A stretch of 64,000 nt of DNA from Streptomyces sp. V4I2 (GCF_030817655.1 NZ_JAUSZM010000003.1:7254001-7318000), one strand, 5' to 3'. Shown: positions 46,084 to 54,528, counted from the first letter of the stretch. Numbers and translations: made by a program. Notes: a model not told the origin generated them from the sequence alone.

Positions 46084-46560
46084 TCACGGCCGGCCGCGCT
46101 GTCCCCGGAGGTGGTCCGCGACGGGCCTCAGGGACTTCTCGAGTTCCACCAGGGACTCGGGGGGCAACAGGTCGATGAAGTGCCTCCGCACGGACGCCAC
46201 ATGATGCGGCGCGACCTTCTGCATCGTCTCCATGCCGTGGTCGGTGAGCACCGCGTACAGACCGCGGCGGTCCGACTCGCAGTTCTCGCGCCGCACGAGG
46301 TCCGCGTTCTCCATGCGGGTGATCTGGTGGGAGAGGCGGCTCTTGGACTGGAGGGTGGCGGACGCGAGGTCGCTCATCCGCATCCGTACGCCCTCCGACT
46401 CGGAGAGATTCACCAGGATCTCGTAGTCGTTCATTGTCAGGCCGAACGGCTGCAGGTCCCTTTCGAGCTGGTACGTCAGCAGCCTGTTGACCTCCAGGTG
46501 GGTGCGCCAGGCGCACTGCTCCGCATCGGTCAGCCAGCGCGTGGCCGTCTCGGTCTCCAT
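46084..46560 (-). CDS. MarR-family transcriptional regulator
   Basis: 158 aa with the winged-HTH core YEILVNLSESEGVRMRMSDLA, then SKSRLSHQITRMENADLVRREN and the wing SDRRGLYAVLTDHG. The ATG is at 46560; a small palindrome lies immediately upstream. It is convergent with the sensor kinase gene (34 nt gap). Targets and ligand are unknown; autoregulation is likely. Confidence 0.88.
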   Translation of the reverse strand: METETATRWLTDAEQCAWRTHLEVNRLLTYQLERDLQPFGLTMNDYEILVNLSESEGVRMRMSDLASATLQSKSRLSHQITRMENADLVRRENCESDRRGLYAVLTDHGMETMQKVAPHHVASVRRHFIDLLPPESLVELEKSLRPVADHLRGQRGRP

Positions 46561-46571
46561 GAATGAAGTCT

Positions 46572-46582
46572 ACCTAAAAGGT
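46572..46582. promoter_or_regulatory. palindrome just upstream of the marR start
   Basis: ACCT-AAA-AGGT, 12 nt before the ATG on the minus strand, inside an AT-richer patch (ACTTC...CCTTTTAGGTAGA). A plausible MarR autoregulatory operator. Confidence 0.4.
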
Positions 46583-46656
46583 TGAAAGGCGAACTAGTGA
46601 GGGTGGTGTGATGTCGGGCGCGCACACGTTCGACGTCACACTGCGCAGACTACCGC

Positions 46657-47460
46657 TCACAGCCCGAAGCGACGCTGGAGGTCCCCCAGCTGTCCTGGAA
46701 GGCGCGGTGCGCCGGCTTGCTGTCCGGGGCCTGCGGGAAACCCGCCGCCACCGGGCACCCCGGGCTCGTGCGGAACCGCCCCCGTCGCCTGCTCCGCCAT
46801 CAGGGCCTCCGACGACTGGAGCAGCACCGTGCCGGCCCCCACGAACTCGAACTGGTGCTCCTCCCCGGAGGCCCCGCCTACGCCTGTCATCGCACGTAGC
46901 CCGCCCATCAGGCCCGTCATGTACCCGTGGTCGTAGTGATGGCACGGAGAGGGGCAGTCCGCCCAGCCGACGAGCGCCTGCGGGTCCACCCGGATCGGAG
47001 GCTCCATGAACACCACCGGCCCGTTGGAGGCCGCCACGAACTTTCCGGTTCCGATGAGTGTCAGAAAACCCGGCACGATCGACTGCTTGAGGGCGAGACT
47101 TGGCTGAAAAGCGAGCAAGTTGCCCGAGCGAATGGTCAGATTGCCGTTCTCCAGGTCGTAGGAGTTCACGTCGAAGGCCCGGTCGGCGAGGAGCATCTTG
47201 CCCGAGCCCTCCGCCACGACCCAGTCGCTCGCGTGCAGAGGCGAATGGAACGACGTACGCACGAGGCGGTCCAGCCGGCCGTGCCCGATGCCGTTGAACT
47301 CCATCGAGCCGTAGTAGGCGATCATCTTCCCCTTCTGCAGGAACCACTGGCTCCCTTTGAGCTCCACGCAGAAGGTGTAGTTGTTGACGTTGTCGTCGAC
47401 CGGCAGCGTCATGGGGTCGTAGACCGTCGGGCCGCCGCCCGGAGCCCCGTACATGCTCAC
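46657..47460 (-). CDS. AIM24-family protein, copy 3 of 3
   Basis: A 267-aa protein of the AIM24/TIGR00266 beta-sandwich family, function unknown in bacteria. It starts with GTG in GTGA overlap with the upstream copy. Family-like strands include GKMLLADRAFDVNSYDLEN and GNLLAFQPSL. Unlike the other copies it has a CPSPCHHYDHG insert, a possible metal site, and a Gly/Pro-rich C-terminal tail. No signal peptide is seen. Confidence 0.82.
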   Translation of the reverse strand: MSMYGAPGGGPTVYDPMTLPVDDNVNNYTFCVELKGSQWFLQKGKMIAYYGSMEFNGIGHGRLDRLVRTSFHSPLHASDWVVAEGSGKMLLADRAFDVNSYDLENGNLTIRSGNLLAFQPSLALKQSIVPGFLTLIGTGKFVAASNGPVVFMEPPIRVDPQALVGWADCPSPCHHYDHGYMTGLMGGLRAMTGVGGASGEEHQFEFVGAGTVLLQSSEALMAEQATGAVPHEPGVPGGGGFPAGPGQQAGAPRLPGQLGDLQRRFGL

Positions 47461-48107
47461 AGCTTCTCCTCCGAGGCTTGGACGTACACCGCGCCGTTGC
47501 CGCTGAGCTCCAGCTGGAACGCCTCTCCGGAGCCGCGGCCCACCATGTCCCGCCAGCCCAGCGCGGTGGACAGCTTGTTGCGTACGTCGCCGTGGTGGGC
47601 GACGTACGCCTGCGGGTCGACATGGATCGGGCGCTGCGGGGTGATGGGGACCTCGATGACCCCGCCGTGCGCCATGACCGCGACCGAGCCGTGCCCGCGG
47701 AGGGTGGTCGTGAACAGCCCCTGGCCGCTGACCTGGCCGCGGACCATGCCCATGACGCCGCCCTGGGAGCCCATGAACATGGTGCCCTGCTCCAGGGTGC
47801 CCTCGAAGGCGAGCAGGCGGTCCGCCTCCACGAACAGGGTGTCGCCGGTGAGGTTGATGACCTGGACGTGGTGGCCGCCGTGCCCGAACAGCACGGTGCC
47901 GCTGCCCTCGACGGTCATCAGGGGCGCCGCCTCGCCCGCCGCCCGGCGGCCGAGCATCGACATGACGCCGCCCTGGCCGCCCTGGATGTTGGGCGTGAAG
48001 GACACCTCGCCCTTGTAGGCGAGCATCGCCCCGCGCTGACTGAACAGCCGCTGCCCGGGCTGGACGGTCGCCTCGACCATCTTCGAGTTGATCTCGCTGA
48101 AGGCCAT
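47457..48107 (-). CDS. AIM24-family protein, copy 2 of 3
   Basis: A 216-aa AIM24-family protein with Gly/Val-rich strands (GQGLFTTTLRGHGSVAVMAHGG; ELSGNGAVYVQASEEKL at the end). ATG 48107 has GGGGAGG six bases upstream, one base after the stop of copy 1. The recurring GxGLFTTT and VDPxAYxAHxG segments also occur in copy 1, showing tandem duplication. Confidence 0.85.
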   Translation of the reverse strand: MAFSEINSKMVEATVQPGQRLFSQRGAMLAYKGEVSFTPNIQGGQGGVMSMLGRRAAGEAAPLMTVEGSGTVLFGHGGHHVQVINLTGDTLFVEADRLLAFEGTLEQGTMFMGSQGGVMGMVRGQVSGQGLFTTTLRGHGSVAVMAHGGVIEVPITPQRPIHVDPQAYVAHHGDVRNKLSTALGWRDMVGRGSGEAFQLELSGNGAVYVQASEEKL

Positions 48108-48108
48108 G

Positions 48109-48741
48109 TCACACCTCCCCCGCGATCGTGTTCCGCTCGCTCGGCTGGACGTAGACCAGGCCGTCGCCCTCGAAGCGGATCTGGAAGGCCTCGCCGCCGC
48201 CCTCGCCCATGAAGGTGCGGAACGTGACACCGGACTGGAAGGACTGCCGCAGGTTTCCCTGGTGCGCGATGTAGGCGCCCGGGTCGACGGTCAGCGGGTA
48301 CTGCGCGCTGACCCGCAGCACGACCGCCGGCCCGTCCGACATGATCGCGGCCTGTCCGTGGCCCTCGATCGTCGTCGTGAACAGCCCGTTGCCCTGCGTG
48401 GCCCCGCGCATGCCCGTGAACGACGTGCCGGTCCGCAGCCCCGAGTCGGTCGCGAGCAGGTTGCTCGACTCCACGTACAGCTTGTCCCCCTGGAGAGCGA
48501 CGAGGTTGATCTCCGAGGCCCGGTCCGCGAACCAGCACGTGCCGTGCCCCTTCACCTCCATCAGTGTCATCTGCTCGCCGGTGATCCGCCGGGTCACCAT
48601 GCCCCGGATGCCCTCACCGCCGCCGCTGAGCTTCTTGAAGTCCATCTGCCCGTCGTACGCGACCATCGAGCCGTTCTTCGCCTTCACGGCATCCCCGGTC
48701 ATGTCGACGGCGAGCACCTTGCTGCCTTGAAGTCGGAACAT
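48109..48741 (-). CDS. AIM24-family protein, copy 1 of 3
   Basis: A 210-aa member and the first gene of the three-gene AIM24 operon. It shares GNGLFTTTIEGHGQAAIMSDG, VDPGAYIAHQGNLRQ and GDGLVYVQPSERNT with copy 2. ATG 48741 (MFRLQGSKVLAVD) is preferred; GTG 48747 would add two residues. Proteins of this family are soluble beta-structures of unknown role. Confidence 0.85.
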   Translation of the reverse strand: MFRLQGSKVLAVDMTGDAVKAKNGSMVAYDGQMDFKKLSGGGEGIRGMVTRRITGEQMTLMEVKGHGTCWFADRASEINLVALQGDKLYVESSNLLATDSGLRTGTSFTGMRGATQGNGLFTTTIEGHGQAAIMSDGPAVVLRVSAQYPLTVDPGAYIAHQGNLRQSFQSGVTFRTFMGEGGGEAFQIRFEGDGLVYVQPSERNTIAGEV

Positions 48742-48855
48742 CGCCACGCAGCGAAGGTAGCCGCCGGAAGGCTCGGCCAACAGAGCCTGTGGGTGGAGAA
48801 AGACCCTGATCGCGCCCCTAAGGGCCACTGAGGGCCGTTCAGAGCCCCCAAGGGG

Positions 48856-49097
48856 TCAGTCGCTCGCCCCGGGGAGCCGGATGACGGCCTTCCCCTTGGT
48901 CAGGTCGACCGTGGACCACGGCGAAGATCCCCGTTGGCGGCGTGCAGCTGCTCGAACCCGGTCGCGGAGATCCGGCCCTGCCGCCCCGCGTTGCGCCAGT
49001 GCAGCACACCGGCCCGCCCGAGACGAACTGCATACGCGCTCCCCGGGTCGTCGGCAGCAGCTTCCACCCCCCGGCCGTCCTCCGCCCAGCTGTTTGC
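48856..49097 (-). pseudogene. small frameshifted remnant gene
   Basis: On the minus strand, the frame ANSWAEDGRGVEAAADD...VLHWRNAGRQGRISATGFEQLHAANGD loses coding sense near 48930, while another frame continues with PWSTVDLTKGKAVIRLPGASD and a stop. One inserted base would join them into a protein of about 80 aa. The 424-nt gap between the AIM24 operon and the DUF3817 gene otherwise holds no gene. Family not recognised. Confidence 0.4.
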
Positions 49098-49165
49098 CAC
49101 AATGGGGCGAACGTTTGTGCCTGGATTCACAAACCGTCCGACGTCTCTCCCACCGAAGGTGACCC

Positions 49166-49510
49166 GTGGACATCAAGACCGCCACCGCCCTCCGCCGCCT
49201 CCGCCTGGTCTCGGCCCCCGAGGCGATCTCGTTCCTTCTCCTGCTCGTCTGCTCGGTGCTGAAGCGGACCACGGACTTCGACGCGGTCCGCCCGATGGGG
49301 ATGATCCACGGCGTCCTCTTCATCCTGTACGTGATCTTCTGGGCGGACGCCTGGAACCGTACGAAGTGGCCGCTGAAGACCGCCGCCCTCTACTTCGTCC
49401 TCTCCGTGCTGCCCACCGGCGGCTTCTTCGCCGAGCGCAAGCTCAGGCGTGAGACCGAGGACGCGGTCATCGCCTCCCGGGCCCGCCAGGAAAAGGCCGT
49501 GAAGGCATGA
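49166..49510 (+). CDS. DUF3817 membrane protein
   Basis: 114 aa with three hydrophobic segments: SAPEAISFLLLLVCSVLK, GMIHGVLFILYVIFWADAW and the last around LYFVLSVLPTGGFFAERKL. The GMIHG and P(T)GxFFxER motifs are typical of DUF3817. GTG 49166 is preceded by AAGGTGA. It overlaps the thiamine-binding-type gene by 4 nt. A second DUF3817 gene lies at 54140. Function unknown. Confidence 0.85.
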   Translation: MDIKTATALRRLRLVSAPEAISFLLLLVCSVLKRTTDFDAVRPMGMIHGVLFILYVIFWADAWNRTKWPLKTAALYFVLSVLPTGGFFAERKLRRETEDAVIASRARQEKAVKA

Positions 49511-49803
49511 TCGTCGCCTTCTCCGTGACGCCTCTGGGGGTCGGCGAGGACGTGGGGGAGTACGTCGCCGACGCCGTGAAGGTCGTCCGGGAGTCGGGCC
49601 TGCCCAACCGCACGGACGCGATGTTCACCTCGATCGAGGGCGAGTGGGACGAGGTGATGGACGTCGTCAAGCGAGCCGTGGCCGCCGTGGAGGCGCGGGC
49701 GCCGCGCGTGTCGCTGGTCCTCAAGGCGGACATCCGACCCGGAGTGACCGACGGTCTCACCTCCAAGGTGGAGACGGTCGAGCGGCACCTCGCCGAGCAG
49801 TAG
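49507..49803 (+). CDS. MTH1187/YkoF-type thiamine-binding protein (DUF77)
   Basis: 98 aa, a single ferredoxin-like domain: VAFSVTPLGVGEDVGEYVADAV at the start, GEWDEVMDVVKRAV in the middle and RVSLVLKADIRPG near the end. The family binds thiamine or related small molecules and is widespread; its physiological role is unclear. It starts in ATGA overlap with the DUF3817 gene. Confidence 0.85.
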   Translation: MIVAFSVTPLGVGEDVGEYVADAVKVVRESGLPNRTDAMFTSIEGEWDEVMDVVKRAVAAVEARAPRVSLVLKADIRPGVTDGLTSKVETVERHLAEQ

Positions 49804-49819
49804 TCCCACAGCAGGAGAG

Positions 49820-49844
49820 ACCCCGGTCCCGCGCGGACCGGGGT
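49820..49844. terminator. bidirectional terminator before the lrp gene
   Basis: ACCCCGGTCC-CGCGC-GGACCGGGGT, 10-bp stem, followed by TTCTC on the plus strand and flanked by GAGA. It lies between convergent genes, 17 nt after the thiamine-binding-type gene. Confidence 0.85.
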
Positions 49845-49874
49845 TTCTCGTATGACAGGCCAGGCCGCCCGGTG

Positions 49875-50285
49875 CTACCCGGCGTCCAGCGGCCGCTCGA
49901 AGAAGGTCTCCAGGACCACCGTCGCCTGCGTTCCGCTGACCCCGTCGATCGCGTACAGGCGGCGCAGTACGTCCTGGAGCCGTTCCGTGGTCGCGGTGCG
50001 CACCTTCACCAGGACGGCCGCGCTGCCCGCGATGACGTGCGCCTCCTGGATCTCCGGCACGGCGGCGAGGTCCTCGGCCCGGTCGCCCATCCACGCCGTC
50101 GAGTCGACCAGGACGAAGGCGAGGACCCCGCGGTCGAGCGCCGCGGCATCGACGTCGACCGTCGTGGCGCGGATGACCCCCTGCTCGCGCAGCTTGCGCA
50201 CGCGCTCGTGCGCGGCACCCGCCGACAGGCCGACCGCCGTATGTTGAACCAGATCCTGGTCATCATCTCGCCGAGAGGACGCCAT
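49875..50285 (-). CDS. Lrp/AsnC-family regulator lacking part of its HTH
   Basis: 136 aa. The C-terminal RAM (ligand) domain is intact, from VLAFVLVDSTAWMGD to VVLETFFERPL, but the N-terminus runs DDDQDLVQH directly into TAVGLSAGAAHERVRKLREQGVI. The usual segment between them (about 16 residues ending in AELGR), which forms the first helices of the winged HTH, is missing without loss of frame. ATG 50285 shares CATG with the divergent SMP-30 gene start, leaving no intergenic promoter, and has a poor ribosome-binding site. It may be a decaying or non-DNA-binding regulator. Confidence 0.7.
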   Translation of the reverse strand: MASSRRDDDQDLVQHTAVGLSAGAAHERVRKLREQGVIRATTVDVDAAALDRGVLAFVLVDSTAWMGDRAEDLAAVPEIQEAHVIAGSAAVLVKVRTATTERLQDVLRRLYAIDGVSGTQATVVLETFFERPLDAG

Positions 50286-51192
50286 GCCCGCCGACGGCCC
50301 GTACGAGATCCTGGACGACCGCTTCCGCACCGGACGCTGTGCGAACGGCGACAGCAGGCTGGAGGTCCTGCACGACGGCTGCCGCTGGGCCGAGGGCCCG
50401 CTGTACCTCCCCGCATGGCGCCAGCTGATCTGGAGCGACATCCCGAACGACCGCATCCTGCGCTGGGACGAGGCCACCGGCACGGTCGGCGTCTTCCGCG
50501 CCCCGGCCGGGTACAGCAACGGCAACACCCTCGACCGGCAGGGCCGCCTGGTCACCTGCGAGCAGGGCAACCGCCGGGTCACCCGCACCGAGCCCGACGG
50601 GACGGTGACCGTCCTCGCCGACCGCTACGCCGGCCAGCGGCTCAACAGCCCGAACGACTCCGTCGTACGCTCCGACGGCACCATCTGGTTCTCCGACCCG
50701 GACTTCGGCATCACCAGCGACTACGAGGGCCATCGCGCCGAATCCGAGATCGGCGCGTGCCACGTGTACCGCATCGACCCGACGACCGGCGAGGTCCACC
50801 TGGCCGCCGACGGGTTCGAGGGACCCAACGGCGTCATCCTGTCGCCCGACGAGCAGCGGCTGTACGTCTCCGACTCGCGGACCGCCCGGATCCACGTCTT
50901 CGACATCCGCGAGGACGGCACGCTCGCGGACGGGAAGGTCTTCGCCGAGGGCCGCGGCGACGTCCACTTCGACAACATCCGCTTCGACGACGAGGGCCGC
51001 CTGTGGGCCGCCGCCCTGGACGACGGCGTCCACTGCTACGACCCCGACGGCACCCTCATCGGCCGGCTGCGCGTGCCCGAGCCCGTCTCCAACGTGACCT
51101 TCGGCGGCCCGAAGAACAACCGCCTGTTCATCACGGCCACCACCTCCCTGTACTCGCTGGTGATGTCGGTGACGGGAGCGCCGCGCGTATAG
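50284..51192 (+). CDS. SMP-30/gluconolactonase-family hydrolase
   Basis: A 302-aa six-bladed beta-propeller lactonase-like enzyme, probably acting on a sugar lactone. Metal-site motifs are visible: WAEGPLYLP (Glu), RLNSPNDSVVRSDGTIWFSDP (Asn and Asp), and YVSDSRTARIHVF (Asp). GAGAGGAC lies five bases before ATG 50284. The start codon overlaps that of the divergent lrp gene, and the ribosome-binding site lies inside the lrp coding region. Confidence 0.88.
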   Translation: MPADGPYEILDDRFRTGRCANGDSRLEVLHDGCRWAEGPLYLPAWRQLIWSDIPNDRILRWDEATGTVGVFRAPAGYSNGNTLDRQGRLVTCEQGNRRVTRTEPDGTVTVLADRYAGQRLNSPNDSVVRSDGTIWFSDPDFGITSDYEGHRAESEIGACHVYRIDPTTGEVHLAADGFEGPNGVILSPDEQRLYVSDSRTARIHVFDIREDGTLADGKVFAEGRGDVHFDNIRFDDEGRLWAAALDDGVHCYDPDGTLIGRLRVPEPVSNVTFGGPKNNRLFITATTSLYSLVMSVTGAPRV

Positions 51193-51206
51193 GCCCGGCC
51201 TGGGGA

Positions 51207-52187
51207 TCAGTCGCCCGCCGCCAGCGCCGTCCCCAGCGGCGTCCGCTCGTACAGCACCTGATGGCCGTAGCGCCGGGCGGTCAGCAGTCCCGCGTCGCGC
51301 AGGACCGTCAGGTGCGCCGACACCGACGACGGCGCGAGACCCAGCCGGTGGGCGAGCGCGGTCGTGGTGGCCGGTTCGTCGAGGGCGGTGAGGACGGCGG
51401 ACCGGCCGCGGCCGAGGAGCCGTACGAGCGTGTCGCGGGTGCGGTCGGCGGGCTCGGCCCACAGGCCGCCGATGCCCCGGGCCGGATAGACGAGGGTCGG
51501 CTGCCAGGGCGGGTCGAAGCTGCTGACGATGTCCGGCCAGCTGAAGACGCTCGGCATCAGCACCAGGCCCTGCCCGCCCAGGTCCCGCTCGTGCTCGCCC
51601 CGCCACTCCACGGTCAGCGTGCCCGCGCTCCAGCCGCAGCGCCGGTTGATCTCCGGCAGCAGCCCGCCCAGGCCCACCTCCGCCAGCCGGCGCGAGTGGA
51701 ACGCCACGTCCGCCTCCAGCAGGGCGCGCAGCCGCGGCCAGTCCGGCTCGATGAGGGTGTGCCAGACCTCCTCCAGCGCGTCGGACAGCTCCCGGACCAT
51801 CCGCCCGGGATCACGCAGCCAGGTCTGTCCCCGGGGCGAGTCGAGCGCACCCGGGGTGTCCGCGAGCGAGCGGGCGGTGTCCTCCCGGGCCGCGTCCGGA
51901 TCGGCGGCACGCACCGCGGCGATCTCCTCCTCGAACGAGGCGGCCGGTCCGGTCGGCGGCGGGCACAGCCAGTCCGGCGAGTGACCGCGCCGGGGCATCA
52001 GCAGCCACAGCGGAGCGAGGTCCAGCCCGGCGGCCGCCGTACGGATCCGGCGCAGCCAGTGCGCGTGATAGCCGTGCCGCTCGGGCCGCTTGAGCGTGCG
52101 CACCACCTCCTGCGTCTCCCACAGCGGCGACACGGCGAACCGGCAGCGGAGGAAGTCGTCCTCCCCGAAGTGCAGTCGCGACGGCAC
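51207..52187 (-). CDS. ArsR-type HTH regulator with DUF5937-like N-terminal domain
   Basis: 326 aa. A long N-terminal domain of unknown function (FRCRFAVSPLWETQEVVRTL-like start, WPRLRALLEADV) is followed by a C-terminal winged HTH: VLTALDEPATTTALAHRLGLAPSSVSAHLTVLRDAGLL. GTG 52187 is preferred because AGGAGG lies five bases upstream; ATG 52217 would add ten residues. It is divergent from an MFS gene, which is its likely target. Confidence 0.83.
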   Translation of the reverse strand: MPSRLHFGEDDFLRCRFAVSPLWETQEVVRTLKRPERHGYHAHWLRRIRTAAAGLDLAPLWLLMPRRGHSPDWLCPPPTGPAASFEEEIAAVRAADPDAAREDTARSLADTPGALDSPRGQTWLRDPGRMVRELSDALEEVWHTLIEPDWPRLRALLEADVAFHSRRLAEVGLGGLLPEINRRCGWSAGTLTVEWRGEHERDLGGQGLVLMPSVFSWPDIVSSFDPPWQPTLVYPARGIGGLWAEPADRTRDTLVRLLGRGRSAVLTALDEPATTTALAHRLGLAPSSVSAHLTVLRDAGLLTARRYGHQVLYERTPLGTALAAGD

Positions 52188-52200
52188 GGCCACCTCCTGA

Positions 52201-52217
52201 CGAACATGCGCGAACAT
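52201..52217. promoter_or_regulatory. 10-bp-spaced direct repeat upstream of the arsR-type gene
   Basis: CGAACAT at 52201 and 52211 with GCG between. The segment also pairs imperfectly as GAACAT...ATGTTC. It lies in the 85-nt divergent gap and could be a regulator site for the ArsR-type protein. Confidence 0.4.
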
Positions 52218-52272
52218 TCGGCCGGAACCGAAACTCTAGGGCCCGTCCCGTCGGGCGAGCACGCTGCTGCCC

Positions 52273-53535
52273 ATGCCAGAACAGCTGTTGGACACTCCTG
52301 CGGCACCGCCCACCGGCTACGCCCGCCTCTTCACCGTCCGCGAGTTCCGCGCGGTCTTCGCCGCCCACGCGCTCTCCCTGCTCGGCCTGATCGTCAGCGA
52401 GGTCGCGCTGTCCGTCCTCGTCTACGACCTCACCGGCTCGCCCCTGATGAGCGCGCTGACGTTCGCGCTCGGGTTCCTGCCGTATCTGGTCGGCGGGACG
52501 CTGCTCGCGGGGATCGCCGACCGGTTCCCGGCCAGGCGGGTGCTCGTGGTGTGCGACCTGGTGTGCGCCGGGGGCGTCGCGCTGATGGTGACGCCGGGCG
52601 CCCCCATCGCCGTACTGCTCGCCCTGCGCTGCTGCGTGGCCGTCGTCTCGCCGGTGTTCCAGGGGACCCGGATGGCCACGCTCGCCGAGATCCTGGGCGA
52701 CGGCGACCTGTTCGTGCTCGGCCGCTCGCTGCTGCGGATCGTCTCGCAGAGCGCGCTGCTCGTCGGCTTCGGGCTCGGCGGCCTGCTGCTCACCGTCGTC
52801 TCCCCGCGCCACGCCCTGCTGATCACCGTGGGCACCTTCTGCGCCTCGGCCGCACTGCTCCGCTTCGGCACGCGGCGCCGCCCGGCCCGCGCCGGGAACG
52901 GCGGCGCGCTGGTCAAGGACTCCCTCAAGGGCGCCCGGCAGGTGCTCGCCGACCGGCGGGTGCGGGTGCTGCTCCTGATGTTCTGGCTGCCACCGATGTT
53001 CTCCGTCGCTCCGGAGGCGCTGGCCGCCCCGTACGCCGACGACCTGGGCGTCGGCTCGGTCGGCCTCGGTCTGCTGATGTGCGCGCTGCCCGTCGGCACG
53101 ATCGCCGGCGAGCTGTACGCGGGCTCCCGACTGCGCCCCGCCACGCGGGAGCGGATCGCCCTCCCGCTGCTCTGCTGCACGCTGCTGCCGTACCTCGGCT
53201 ACGCGATCGGCCCCGGCCTCGCCGTCTCGCTGCTGCTCCTGGTGATCTCGGGGGCGGGGACGGCGTACACGCTGGGCCTGGACCAGTGGTTCGTGCGGGA
53301 GGTGCCGGAGGAACTGCGCGGGCGGGCCATGACCCTGATGACCGCCGGTCTGATGACGATCCAGGGAGTGGGCATGGCGCTCGCGGGTGTGGCGGCGGAG
53401 TTCGCCGGAGTGGCCGCCACGGTCACGGGAGCGGGAGTGCTGGGGGCGGTGTGCTGTGTGGTGCTGGCGCTGGAAGCCCGCCGGACCGAAGGCCTCGGAC
53501 GGAGGGCCTCGGACCGAAGGGCGAGACGGGGCTGA
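52273..53535 (+). CDS. MFS transporter
   Basis: A 420-aa permease with 12 predicted helices of the enterobactin-exporter/DHA3-like type. The motif-A region after helix 2 is GTLLAGIADRFPARRVLVV, and the mid-protein basic loop FGTRRRPARAG separates the halves. No clear ribosome-binding site precedes ATG 52273, so the transcript may be leaderless. It is likely controlled by the divergent ArsR-type regulator. Confidence 0.87.
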   Translation: MPEQLLDTPAAPPTGYARLFTVREFRAVFAAHALSLLGLIVSEVALSVLVYDLTGSPLMSALTFALGFLPYLVGGTLLAGIADRFPARRVLVVCDLVCAGGVALMVTPGAPIAVLLALRCCVAVVSPVFQGTRMATLAEILGDGDLFVLGRSLLRIVSQSALLVGFGLGGLLLTVVSPRHALLITVGTFCASAALLRFGTRRRPARAGNGGALVKDSLKGARQVLADRRVRVLLLMFWLPPMFSVAPEALAAPYADDLGVGSVGLGLLMCALPVGTIAGELYAGSRLRPATRERIALPLLCCTLLPYLGYAIGPGLAVSLLLLVISGAGTAYTLGLDQWFVREVPEELRGRAMTLMTAGLMTIQGVGMALAGVAAEFAGVAATVTGAGVLGAVCCVVLALEARRTEGLGRRASDRRARRG

Positions 53536-53567
53536 CCACGATGTGACCGGCCGGTAAGGTCTTTGCC

Positions 53568-54077
53568 GTGCCGAAGCCCCTCAGTCTCCCGTTCGATCCC
53601 ATCTCCCGCGCCGACGAACTCTGGAAGCGGCGCTGGGGAAACGTGCCGTCCATGGCCGCGATCACCTCGATCATGCGCGCCCATCAGATCCTGCTCGCCG
53701 AGGTCGACGCGGTGGTCAAGCCGTACGGGCTGACGTTCGCGCGGTACGAGGCGCTCGTGCTGCTCACCTTCTCCAAGGCCGGTGAGCTGACCATGTCCAA
53801 GATCGGCGAGCGGCTCATGGTGCACCCCACCTCCGTGACGAACACCGTGGACCGGCTGGTGAAGTCGGGCCTGGTGGACAAGAAGCCCAACCCCAACGAC
53901 GGGCGCGGCACGCTCGCCGTCATCACCGACAAGGGGCGCGAGGTGGTCGAGGCGGCGACCCGCGACCTGATGGCGATGGACTTCGGGCTCGGTGTGTACG
54001 ACGCCGAGGAGTGCGCGGAGATCTTCGCGATGCTGAGGCCGCTGCGGGTGGCGGCGCACGACTTCGACGAGGACTGA
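53568..54077 (+). CDS. MarR-family transcriptional regulator
   Basis: 169 aa: a Pro-containing N-terminal arm, then the winged HTH (YEALVLLTFSKAGELTMSKIGERL; HPTSVTNTVDRLVKSGLVDKKPN; wing DGRGTLAVITDKG). GTG 53568 is 32 nt after the MFS gene in the same direction. Ligand and targets unknown; autoregulation or control of the neighbouring DUF3817 gene is possible. Confidence 0.88.
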   Translation: MPKPLSLPFDPISRADELWKRRWGNVPSMAAITSIMRAHQILLAEVDAVVKPYGLTFARYEALVLLTFSKAGELTMSKIGERLMVHPTSVTNTVDRLVKSGLVDKKPNPNDGRGTLAVITDKGREVVEAATRDLMAMDFGLGVYDAEECAEIFAMLRPLRVAAHDFDED

Positions 54078-54139
54078 CCCGGCAGACGAGGGCCGACCCC
54101 GGGCAAGATCTCCCGAAGCGGATGGTTACGCTCGTACGC

Positions 54140-54478
54140 ATGAAAAAGTCCGTGCTGACCCGCTACCGCGTCATGGCCTACGTCACCGGTGTGCTGCTGG
54201 TCCTGCTGACCCTGGGCGTGATCGCCAAGTACCTGCTCAAGATGGACGGGGCGGACGACTTCACCCGCGTCGTGGGCATCGCGCACGGCTGGCTGTACGT
54301 CGTCTACCTGGTCTTCGCGTTCGACCTGGGCTCGAAGGCGAAGTGGCCGGTCGCCAAGCAGCTGTGGGTGCTGCTGGCCGGGACGATCCCCACGGCCGCC
54401 TTCTTCGTGGAGCGGAAGATCAGCCGCGAACTGGAGGGGAAGACCGCCGAGGACTCTCCGGCGGTCGCCAAGGCGTAA
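54140..54478 (+). CDS. DUF3817 membrane protein, second copy
   Basis: 112 aa with three hydrophobic segments and the family motifs VVGIAHGWLYVVYLVFA and IPTAAFFVERKISREL. It is a paralog of the protein at 49166. ATG 54140 is preferred (MKKSVLTRYR); an in-frame ATG at 54122 is possible. It has no clear ribosome-binding site, and a TACGCT ten bases upstream could be the -10 of a leaderless transcript. Confidence 0.82.
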   Translation: MKKSVLTRYRVMAYVTGVLLVLLTLGVIAKYLLKMDGADDFTRVVGIAHGWLYVVYLVFAFDLGSKAKWPVAKQLWVLLAGTIPTAAFFVERKISRELEGKTAEDSPAVAKA

Positions 54479-54528
54479 GCGCTCGGCGCACCGCCGTACG
54501 GGTTCCGTACGGTGGTCAGCCATCGACA

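Noticed and set aside
49644..53546. Open frame of about 1300 codons crossing the lrp, SMP-30, ArsR and MFS genes
   Set aside because: Runs across well-supported genes on both strands with Arg/Pro/Gly-rich nonsense sequence; high GC removes stop codons.
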